Shown piece after piece: positions 57,268 through 64,000 of a stretch of 64,000 nucleotides of DNA (position 1 is the stretch's first letter; every line of letters begins with the position of its first letter). This DNA comes from Plut-88900 sp963668115. GTDB taxonomy: Bacteria > Chloroflexota > Dehalococcoidia > Plut-88900. Location: NCBI GenBank assembly GCA_963668115.1, contig OY764147.1, positions 2,294,001 through 2,358,000 of the forward strand. Direction: 5' to 3'. Below the pieces are notes generated by a model, which worked only from the letters and a program-made list of their open reading frames with translations, made no database searches and had not been told where the DNA came from. The position numbers and the translations under genes were made by a program.

Positions 57268-58395
57268 TCAGACGTGATGATACCCGAACACCTCTTTCTT
57301 CACCTCTTCAACACTGCGTCGGGCGAACTCCCGGATCTTGGCACGGTCACCCTCCTCCAGCCTGGGCCCCGAGGCATCTCTCAACGTCTCGATCCCCGAC
57401 CTCTCTTTGTAAGACTCGGGCGTCTCATTGGGCCATTCGTGCTCCAGCATCACCCCGTAGGCCAGGGCCCAGCATCGGGCCACGGCCTCCACATCATATC
57501 CCCCTCCCCCGAGGGCCAGCCACCGATCAGCCATTCCCGACAGCTTCCGAACAGCAGTAGTGAAGCCCTCCGTGGTTATGTACAGGTGGCCGAGGATGTC
57601 GGAGTGATAGGTGTCGATGCCTAGTTGGGTGACTATCACATCGGGGGAAAAGGCTCGCACCAGGGGCGGGACTATTTCTTCGAAGGCCTCATGGTAAATC
57701 TCGTCATCGGTGTAGGGGCCAAGGGGGAGGTTGACGGCGTGACCGGTCCCCGACCCCGTTCCAATCTCGTTGGGGTAGCCGGTGCCGGGGAAGATGAACC
57801 GCCCCGATTCGTGGACGGAAATGGTGAGGACGGAGTCGGTGTCGTAAAAGGCGTTCTGGACGCCGTCGCCGTGATGGACGTCGATGTCGACGTAGGCCAC
57901 CTTCATGCCCCTATCCACCATCCGCTTGATGGCTATCACGGCGTCGTTGAAGACGCAGAAGCCAGACGTGAAGCCGGCGGCGGCGTGGTGCAGGCCACCG
58001 CCGGGGTTGAAGGCGGCATCCACCTCGCCGTCGACAATCATGTCCGCCGCCAGCAGGGACCCGCCGACCACCAAGGTCGCTGCATCGTACATTCCGGGAT
58101 AGGTGGGGTTGTCGCCGTACTGGCTGAAGTTGTATCGGCCTGGGTCAACGAGCATACGGCCTTCGCCGAAGGACTTGACTGCTGCGGCGTAGTCGGGGGT
58201 ATGGAAGGTCTGGACTTCTTCGTCTGTCGCGTGCCGGGGGTCGACAAGCCGGCCGTTTTCCACCTCGAAAGCCCCGAAATCATCCAGCAGCTCGTAGGTG
58301 TAGCGGAGGCGAACGGGTTTGAAGACGTGGTCGTCCCGGAGCACGTGCCTCGACATTGCATCCCGGTAGACGAATGCGCCCTTTCTATTTGCCAT
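57268..58395 (-). CDS. acuC: AcuC-like class I histone-deacetylase-family protein
   Basis: 375 residues. Zinc deacetylase fold: GGGLHHAAAGFTSGFCVFNDAVIAI, YVDIDVHHGDGVQNAFYDTD (zinc Asp and His), SVHESGRFIFPGTG, DVIVTQLGIDTYHSDILGHL (zinc Asp) and LALGGGGYDVEAVARCW. AcuC deacetylates acetyl-CoA synthetase in Bacillus; related enzymes act on acetylated polyamines. Its start codon directly abuts the stop of the MBL gene (58396), so the two are translationally linked. Confidence 0.92.
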   Translation of the reverse strand: MANRKGAFVYRDAMSRHVLRDDHVFKPVRLRYTYELLDDFGAFEVENGRLVDPRHATDEEVQTFHTPDYAAAVKSFGEGRMLVDPGRYNFSQYGDNPTYPGMYDAATLVVGGSLLAADMIVDGEVDAAFNPGGGLHHAAAGFTSGFCVFNDAVIAIKRMVDRGMKVAYVDIDVHHGDGVQNAFYDTDSVLTISVHESGRFIFPGTGYPNEIGTGSGTGHAVNLPLGPYTDDEIYHEAFEEIVPPLVRAFSPDVIVTQLGIDTYHSDILGHLYITTEGFTTAVRKLSGMADRWLALGGGGYDVEAVARCWALAYGVMLEHEWPNETPESYKERSGIETLRDASGPRLEEGDRAKIREFARRSVEEVKKEVFGYHHV

Positions 58396-59160
58396 CTAGA
58401 CCTCCAACTCCAACCCTTCGAAGGCGGCCTTTATCTCGATTCCCAACTCCCGAGACGCAGCCGCGAGGTCTTCCTTGATCTCTTCTTCGTGGCGGGGGTT
58501 GAGGTGTACGGCCCAGACCGTGGGGAGTCCGCCACACTCTCGCCTGATTGTATCCAAGTCGGCGGCGAGGAGGGATGGGGTCAGGTGGCCCCGAGAGCGG
58601 GTGTCGGCTTCCATGCGGTCCGGGTAGGACGTCTCGATGAAAGCCACGTCCGGTGAGAGCACCCCCCACCCCTCCCCGAACCCCGGCCCCGTATCCCCGC
58701 TGTAGAAAAATCTCCGGCCGTCGGGGCCCGTGACTTGGAAGCCGTAGGTCGGGGGGCCGTGGAGTACCCTAATTGGCAGGACGAAATAGTCTCCGACACT
58801 GTTTTCCTTGCCGGGATCAAGGGGGTTGAACCGTAGGGAAGGGCACTCAGCCGGTGAGCGTGTGTGGTCAGGATAGAGGGTCCCGTTTACCAAGTTGGTC
58901 GAGAGGCTTTCCAATACCTCGGGGCAGGCGTAAACATCGGTGGTACTACTACGGGTGTTCAGGCCGAAGGTAAGGAGATCCCGGCAGTGGTCGAAGTGGT
59001 GGTGGGTAATGAGGATTGCTTCGATTGCATCCTGTTCCTCCAGCGTCAGCTCCGAGGTCAGGCTCCCGGCTTCCACGGCCAGAACATCGTCAATAAGAAA
59101 TGACGTGAGCCTGGTGTCCCGGGTCTCGAGCTGGTGAGCTCCGAGAACCCTAATTCTCAT
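58396..59160 (-). CDS. MBL-fold hydrolase (RNase Z/phosphodiesterase-like)
   Basis: 254 residues. Metal motif THHHFDHCRDLLTFGL (HxHxDH form HHHFDH), then FYSGDTGPGFGEGW with the bridging Asp and VWAVHLNPRHEEEIKEDL with the final His. The N-terminal MRIRVLGAHQLETRDTRLTSFLID matches the RNase Z/class II cAMP phosphodiesterase layout. Substrate unknown. It lies 3 bp after the helicase gene and abuts acuC. Confidence 0.85.
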   Translation of the reverse strand: MRIRVLGAHQLETRDTRLTSFLIDDVLAVEAGSLTSELTLEEQDAIEAILITHHHFDHCRDLLTFGLNTRSSTTDVYACPEVLESLSTNLVNGTLYPDHTRSPAECPSLRFNPLDPGKENSVGDYFVLPIRVLHGPPTYGFQVTGPDGRRFFYSGDTGPGFGEGWGVLSPDVAFIETSYPDRMEADTRSRGHLTPSLLAADLDTIRRECGGLPTVWAVHLNPRHEEEIKEDLAAASRELGIEIKAAFEGLELEV

Positions 59161-59163
59161 GTC

Positions 59164-61452
59164 TCATTCCGCCAGCAGGGCCTCCAGTATGTAGCGGGCC
59201 GCGGTCTTGTCCAGGGGCTCGTTGTTGTTGCCGCACTTGGGAGATTGGATGCAGCTGGGGCAGCCGTATTCACAGGGGCATCCTTCCAGGGTATCTAGGG
59301 TGGCCCGCCAGAGCTCCCGTATCAACTCAAAGCCCTTCTCCGTGATGCCGACTCCGCCCGGGTGGCCGTCGTAGATGAATATCTGGGGTCGAGCAGTGTC
59401 CATGTGCATGGGAGTCGAGAGCCCGCCGATGTCGGCGCGGTCGCACATGGCGAACATGGGGAGCAGGCCGATGGCTGCGTGCTCGGCGGCGTGGAGTCCG
59501 CCGGGTAAGTCCACGTGGTCGTCCATAATGCGGTTTTGGGCAGACTGCGGGATGTCGAACCACAGGGCCTGCGTATGGTACACCTGCGACGGCAGGTCCA
59601 GTATCTCCTCTCCCAAAAACTCATCGGTAATCCGCTTCTTTTTCTTGAAGCCCCAGATGGTATTGGAGACCTCCACCCATCCCCGATACACCCCCACCCC
59701 CGCCGCCCGCTTCTCCTCTTCGACCTGGACTATTCGGATGTCGGTGTTGTGGTTTGTCTGGGTGTAGTAGTCGACGTCCGTGGGTCGGGCGAAGGCTAAT
59801 CCCGCTTCCAAGTTAAGGTCGGTCACGAGGAAGGACTCTCCCTGGTGAAGGTAGACGGCCCCCGGGTGGACCTGAGAGAAGGCGGTGGCTTCGTCTACGG
59901 TCTCGATGACCCGGCCCGTACCCTCGACCACCACCTGATAGTTGCTCCTGGACGCCGAGCGGATGTTGACTTCCTCGGCGGGATAGTCGATCTCCGGGGA
60001 TACGTGCCACCGACCCCTCATCTCCCTCAGCGCACCCTCGGTCTCCAGGCGCTTTACAATCTCTTTTATCCCCTCCCCGAACAGCTTGTGGTCAAGGTTA
60101 GCCAGCGGCCATTCGTAGGCGGCGCAAAGCAGGTGCGGCTCCAGGATGTAGGGGTTGGACGGAGAAACCAGGGCATGCTCGTGCGCCTTGTCGAAGAAGT
60201 CCGACGGGTTGCGCATGAAATACTGGTCCAGCGGGTTGGCCTGCCCGATCATCACCGTCAAAGACCCATCGCCCCTACGCCCGCTTCGTCCGGCCTGCTG
60301 CCACGCGCTGGCGATGGTGCCCGGGTAGCCCGTCAGGATAGTTGCGTCCAGGTCTCCGATGTCGACGCCCAACTCCAGGGCGTTGGTGGCGCAGACCCCG
60401 AGAAGGTCGCCGTCTATCAGGCCTCGCTCTATCCTGCGCCGGTCCTCGGCCAGGTAGCCCGCGCGGTAGGGGCTGATGCGCCGGCTCAGCTCGGGGATGG
60501 TCAGGTCAAAACTCTCCCGGGAGTACATGTAGATAAGCTCGGCCACGCGTCGGGTGCGGGCGAAGGCCAGGGTCCTGACCCCTCGGGCCACGAGTTTCGT
60601 GAAGAGGAACGTGGCCTCGGTGGTGGCGCTGCGGCGGATACTGCGGGCCTCGTCGATGATCGGGGGGTTCCAGAAAGTGAAGGTCTTGTGTCCGCTGGGC
60701 GACCCGTCTTCCGACACAACCTCAAAAGGCCGCCCGACCAGGGTCTCGGCATGCTGTTTAGGGTTCGCAATGGTCGCCGAGCAGAGGATGAACTGGGGAG
60801 AAGAGCCGTACAGTTTGCAGACCCTCCGCAGTCGGCGCAGGATGTTGGCCACGTGAGACCCGAAGACGCCCCTGTAGACGTGGGCCTCGTCGATCACCAC
60901 GTACTTCAGCTTGCTAAGAAGCCGACTCCAGTTCTTGTGGTTGGGGAGGATGCCAAAGTGGAGCATGTCCGGGTTGGTCAGCACTATCTGTGCCAACCTC
61001 CTGATGCGGCCGCGTTCCTCCCTAGGCGTGTCTCCGTCGAAGGTGCTGACGTTGATCTTTCCCAAGCCTTTGTCGGCGTCAAGGAGCTCCTTCAATGCCC
61101 GCCACTGGTCCTGGGCGAGGGCCTTGGTAGGGAACATGTAGAGCGCCGCCGAAGCGCGCTCCTCCAGGATACGAGTCAGCACGGCAGCGTTATAGACCAA
61201 GCTCTTGCCGCTGGCCGCGGGCGTTGCAACCATTACGTTGGAGCCTTCGGACAGGAATTCAAGGGCCTGGGCCTGGTGGGAGAAGAGCCTGTCCAGCCCC
61301 AACTCTTCAAGAGCCCTTTCCAACGCAGGCTTGAATTTTGTCCGCCCGATGCTGAAAGAGGGCTGCTTCCTCGCTATGGACTGGACGTGGACTATCTGCC
61401 CGTCGTAGTCGGGGTGGCGCCTGATTGTGGATAAAACGTCCTTGGAGTCCAA
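59164..61452 (-). CDS. MrfA/YprA-like DEAD/DEAH-box helicase with C-terminal zinc-binding domain
   Basis: 762 residues. Helicase motifs: Q region LFSHQAQALEF, Walker A VATPAASGKSLVYN (ASGKS), Ia FPTKALAQDQ, DEAH-like VVIDEAHVYRG, III LCSATIANP, then the second RecA domain with VCATNALELGVDIGDLDATILTGYPG and QQAGRSGRRGDGSL. The C-terminal DUF1998/MrfB-related zinc site has CPCEYGCPSCIQSPKCGN. MrfA in Bacillus is a 3'-5' helicase repairing mitomycin C lesions with a partner nuclease. Start is TTG 61452. Followed after 3 bp by the MBL gene, which may be functionally linked. Confidence 0.92.
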   Translation of the reverse strand: MDSKDVLSTIRRHPDYDGQIVHVQSIARKQPSFSIGRTKFKPALERALEELGLDRLFSHQAQALEFLSEGSNVMVATPAASGKSLVYNAAVLTRILEERASAALYMFPTKALAQDQWRALKELLDADKGLGKINVSTFDGDTPREERGRIRRLAQIVLTNPDMLHFGILPNHKNWSRLLSKLKYVVIDEAHVYRGVFGSHVANILRRLRRVCKLYGSSPQFILCSATIANPKQHAETLVGRPFEVVSEDGSPSGHKTFTFWNPPIIDEARSIRRSATTEATFLFTKLVARGVRTLAFARTRRVAELIYMYSRESFDLTIPELSRRISPYRAGYLAEDRRRIERGLIDGDLLGVCATNALELGVDIGDLDATILTGYPGTIASAWQQAGRSGRRGDGSLTVMIGQANPLDQYFMRNPSDFFDKAHEHALVSPSNPYILEPHLLCAAYEWPLANLDHKLFGEGIKEIVKRLETEGALREMRGRWHVSPEIDYPAEEVNIRSASRSNYQVVVEGTGRVIETVDEATAFSQVHPGAVYLHQGESFLVTDLNLEAGLAFARPTDVDYYTQTNHNTDIRIVQVEEEKRAAGVGVYRGWVEVSNTIWGFKKKKRITDEFLGEEILDLPSQVYHTQALWFDIPQSAQNRIMDDHVDLPGGLHAAEHAAIGLLPMFAMCDRADIGGLSTPMHMDTARPQIFIYDGHPGGVGITEKGFELIRELWRATLDTLEGCPCEYGCPSCIQSPKCGNNNEPLDKTAARYILEALLAE

Positions 61453-61475
61453 GTGCAGTCACCGGTGCCGGGTCT

Positions 61476-61769
61476 CTAGAAGACCTCCAGAAGCTCGGTC
61501 TGGTAGTCGAGCACCTCGGAGTCCTGGGCGGTGGCCTCTATGAAGCTCAGGACCCGGTAGAGGACGTCGTTTACGAAGGTGGCGTCGTTGCCCACGCAGC
61601 TGAACCCGATGGTCGCGGCTTGCCAGAGGTCCAGGTCGTCCACCTCGGCGATGGAGATGTTGAATTTGTTCTGCGCCCGAGTCATCAGGGACTTGATTAT
61701 CCGCCGCTTCCCCTTGAGGGACCCGTTCTCCGGCAACCGGAGCCTTATCACGCAAACGCCAGTCTTCAT
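61476..61769 (-). CDS. DUF503 family protein
   Basis: 97 residues, ferredoxin-like fold: MKTGVCVIRLRLPENGSLKGKRRIIKSLMTRAQNKFNISIAEVDDLDLWQAATIGF. This small family often lies near rbfA or nus genes; its function is unproven. Here it is cotranscribed ahead of the helicase (23-bp gap) and behind the EamA transporters. Confidence 0.92.
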   Translation of the reverse strand: MKTGVCVIRLRLPENGSLKGKRRIIKSLMTRAQNKFNISIAEVDDLDLWQAATIGFSCVGNDATFVNDVLYRVLSFIEATAQDSEVLDYQTELLEVF

Positions 61770-61805
61770 AGCTGAAAGGTGAGTCGGAATGAGGGTGAAA
61801 GTCCC

Positions 61806-62831
61806 TCACAACATCACGATTATGATACCACCCATGGTGATCAGGATTCCCACCCCCGCCCGAATGTTCAACCTCTCCCTAAGCACGATCATCGACAGGG
61901 GGGCGAGTATAAGAAGCTGGGCGTTGAATATCACCATGGTCACCGCGGCTCCAGCCTCTTTCAGGGCTACGAACATGAAGGTAGTCCCGAGTCCCAGGCT
62001 CAGGCTTCCCGACAGCACACCCAACCCCACATTCAACCGGTTCAACCTGGGGCCGCGGGGGTGGAGAGCACGGGTGTGGATGCTATTGTCACCGCTTCTA
62101 GTCGGATGGGGGTGATGGGTCTCGGGGGTGGGGTGGTAGGCGACGTTGGGCTGGGCGATCCTACGCTCTCGCCTGTGCCCCGACGCCTCGGCCGTCAGCC
62201 TCATCCCCTGCTGCATCCCCAGTGCCGTGATCAAAAATGCCGATATCACCACCATCCTGGCAGCGTTGCCGGTGAAGGGGTCGACCTCCCGCAATCCTTC
62301 CCGCATGAAACCCACTCCCGTCACCCAAAGCGTCACTATGAACAAGAGCGTCAGGAACTTCCTGGGATTCAGCAGGCTCTTCTCGGGCTCCGTAGAAGAA
62401 GACCCCGTCTGGCCCAGCAGGTAAATCCCGCCGATTACTAGGGCGGTTCCCAAGAGAGTCAGAAGGGTCACGTCCTCATCGAGGAGGAGGGCTCCCGCCC
62501 CGACCATGAGCAGCGTGTTCAGGGCCTGGGCCATGGTGCTGGTCTTGGCCACGTCCACCGTGCGGATAAACCTGAGGAAGATCGTGTCCCCAACAAGGGT
62601 GGTTATCAGGCCTCCGCCTACTATCAAAGCCAGGCTGTCGTAGGCGACAGAGGGGAGGTCGTCAGCAGCGCCGGCGGCGAAATAGAGGATGAGAAGGAAG
62701 GTGGCTGCACCGGTGGTCCGTGTGGCGTTCAGCGACACCACGTCCATCCGTCGGGTGAGGTACTTGTTCAGGACGCTGCTGCAGGCGACTGTCGCCGCAG
62801 CAAGCAGGGCCATCAGCTCACCGATGCCCAA
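61806..62831 (-). CDS. EamA/DMT-family transporter with hydrophilic insert
   Basis: 341 residues with about ten membrane helices in two EamA repeats: LMALLAAATVACSSVLNKYLTRR to IYLLGQ, and VLSGSLSLGLGTTFMFVALKEAGAAVTMVIFNAQL to IIIVML. Between helices of the second repeat lies a 50-residue His/Pro/Arg-rich hydrophilic insert (residues about 218-265) not normal for the family. It exports or imports small metabolites; substrate unknown. It follows a homologous gene by 21 bp. Confidence 0.85.
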   Translation of the reverse strand: MGIGELMALLAAATVACSSVLNKYLTRRMDVVSLNATRTTGAATFLLILYFAAGAADDLPSVAYDSLALIVGGGLITTLVGDTIFLRFIRTVDVAKTSTMAQALNTLLMVGAGALLLDEDVTLLTLLGTALVIGGIYLLGQTGSSSTEPEKSLLNPRKFLTLLFIVTLWVTGVGFMREGLREVDPFTGNAARMVVISAFLITALGMQQGMRLTAEASGHRRERRIAQPNVAYHPTPETHHPHPTRSGDNSIHTRALHPRGPRLNRLNVGLGVLSGSLSLGLGTTFMFVALKEAGAAVTMVIFNAQLLILAPLSMIVLRERLNIRAGVGILITMGGIIIVML

Positions 62832-62852
62832 ATCACGCGCCCTTTCATGTCC

Positions 62853-64000
62853 TCATAGTACCACCAGCACGACTCCCACCACCGTTGCCCCTATCCCGGC
62901 CAGTGTCTTCCAGCTTAACCTCTCTCGCAATACAAATGCCGACATCAGGGCTATCCAGACCAGCTGGGTGCTCATGAGGACCTGGGTCACGGCAAGCCCG
63001 ACTTTTTGCAGAGCCACGAGCATCAGGAAGCTGGCCAGCCCCATGGAAAGCGCTCCACTGACCACTGGGAACAGAACGGGGAGGAAACTCCTGCGCCCCA
63101 TCTTCATCACCCTGACTCTTCCAGTCCCGATGAGCGGACCCCCACCCCCGAGGGGTGGCCCTAACCCGACGCGCACCTTTTCATCGGGAGGATGCAGCGC
63201 GATTTCGACCCGCTGGGTCCTGGCCCAGTGACCCGTCCATCGTGCCGACGCCACCTCCGGCATGGCGGTGAGGGTGGCCTCCGGGGCGTACACGCCGGGC
63301 AGGTCTATCCGGAAACGGAGCCCTCCCCTCCCCCTTCCCTTCTCAACCTGCACGAGATCGCCGCCCAGTGCCCGGATACCTTCGCCAAGCCTGTCCAACT
63401 GCTCCCAGTAGACCGGCGGCCGGATGCGCGCCGGTATGTGCCGCACCGACGGCTGACGCGGCGCCCGGGGCTTGGCCCAGTAGGGAATATGCAGCATCCT
63501 GGGCCTGTAGAAAAGGTGAGCCAGAGGTCCCGGGCCATGCAACCGCGATGTTCTTCTCTGACGCCGGGCAAGGCTCTTGGGCGAGGGGGTGGGGGCGCGG
63601 GTGTCGCTGCCGAGCAAAAAGTCCATGTTGGTTGTCGCCATCATCGAAAGGACCAGAACCACCGGGACCAGTCTGACGGCGTTTACCAGGACTGCTCCCG
63701 CTTCATCCACCGCGAACTTCTGCAGGAGTGTTCCACCCGTCCAGGTCGCCACAATAAACAGCAGGACCAGCATTCCCTTCAGTCCCAGCCATTTGGCCTG
63801 GGATGCCTCCACCTGCCTCCTCTGTGAGAAGGTCAGCACGTACATCCCGACGACTATAGCCGCTATACCAACCAATCTGAGGGGGGAGGAGTCCTCCTTG
63901 AGGAGTACGAGCCCGATGAACACTGCGAGCAATGCCTGCAGGCCGCTCATGATTGGCGAGGCCTTACTGACGTCCACGGAGGTCAGAAACCGGAAGTAGA
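62853..64000 (-). CDS. EamA/DMT-family transporter with large insert (5' end outside window)
   Basis: The frame is open past the first start-like codon (63977, GTG) to the window edge, reading YFRFLTSVDVSKASPIMSG, the same helix as FLRFIRTVDVAKTSTMAQ in the neighbour, so the N terminus lies outside the window. The second EamA repeat is intact (FPVVSGALSMGLASFLMLVALQKVGLAV to GVVLVVL). An insert of about 140 hydrophilic residues separates two helices at the same point as in the neighbour, but is much longer and partly folded-looking (YWEQLDRLGEGIRALGGDLV). Confidence 0.82.
   Translation of the reverse strand, partial: YFRFLTSVDVSKASPIMSGLQALLAVFIGLVLLKEDSSPLRLVGIAAIVVGMYVLTFSQRRQVEASQAKWLGLKGMLVLLFIVATWTGGTLLQKFAVDEAGAVLVNAVRLVPVVLVLSMMATTNMDFLLGSDTRAPTPSPKSLARRQRRTSRLHGPGPLAHLFYRPRMLHIPYWAKPRAPRQPSVRHIPARIRPPVYWEQLDRLGEGIRALGGDLVQVEKGRGRGGLRFRIDLPGVYAPEATLTAMPEVASARWTGHWARTQRVEIALHPPDEKVRVGLGPPLGGGGPLIGTGRVRVMKMGRRSFLPVLFPVVSGALSMGLASFLMLVALQKVGLAVTQVLMSTQLVWIALMSAFVLRERLSWKTLAGIGATVVGVVLVVL

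Noticed and set aside
1..64000. tRNA and rRNA genes
   Set aside because: I saw no rRNA motifs and no cloverleaf with a GTTCRA T-loop that I could support by eye; a tRNAscan run would be decisive.

Overview
The window is a GC-rich, gene-dense bacterial chromosome segment. It has a dispersed set of housekeeping genes (hisS, nadE, recA, recX, greA, ftsH, thyX, thiE, moaA, comEA, comEC) and several luciferase-like flavin monooxygenases, glycolate-oxidase-type FAD enzymes, an amidohydrolase and lipoproteins. This mix, with many SD-less starts placed directly behind a -10 box, suggests a Chloroflexota genome, probably of the marine SAR202/Dehalococcoidia type. That placement is an inference from gene content; no rRNA is present to test it.

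Layout. 1-7.8 kb: end of hisS, a retropepsin-like/DUF5678 pair, nadE, small coiled-coil membrane proteins, and an AIPR abortive-infection gene flanked by two HEPN/PaREP1-like genes. 7.8-11.5 kb: recA behind an unusual leader carrying a helically phased CAATCAA repeat array, a phytoene-desaturase-like oxidoreductase, and recX. 11.5-22.3 kb: flavin monooxygenase, amidohydrolase, HD protein, cation exchanger, a solitary HsdR_N-like nuclease, greA fused to an integrase SAM-like domain, ftsH, and a lipoprotein metalloprotease split by a frameshift in a G9 tract. 22.5-25.9 kb: a rhomboid protease gene interrupted by a 2,016-bp IS6-like element with clean 8-bp target duplications and small membrane-protein passengers. 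26-34.4 kb: a C2 (glycolate) salvage neighbourhood of HAD phosphatase, class V aminotransferase, glcDEF-type genes and glycerate kinase. 34.4-39.5 kb: thyX-thiE, a NucS-like nuclease, TatD, then a two-gene operon on the minus strand in which both genes have an in-frame UGA exactly at the catalytic cysteine. 39.5-43 kb: CotH-like and PotD-like lipoproteins. 43-50.5 kb: two thiolase-like genes around a DUF35 gene, a LON/EVE/moaA operon, and two copies of a long hairpin-rich putative non-coding RNA flanking these genes. 50.5-64 kb: a lipoprotein, comEA-comEC, and a long minus-strand cluster (two flavin monooxygenases, AcuC-like deacetylase, MBL hydrolase, MrfA-like helicase, DUF503, two EamA transporters).

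Two findings stand out. (1) 37.6-38.9 kb encodes an ArsC/Spx-like protein with a U-x-x-C motif and a rhodanese with U in place of its active-site Cys. Each UGA is followed after 22-23 nt by the apical loop of a SECIS-like hairpin, so the pair looks like a selenoprotein operon. (2) 43.1-43.8 kb (+) and 49.2-50.05 kb (-) are paralogous, promoter-driven, non-coding loci. They have a ~95% identical 5' head, a perfect 9-bp long-range closing stem, a divergent multi-hairpin interior, and a conserved tail of CAATCAA repeats. The same repeat array lies directly upstream of recA.
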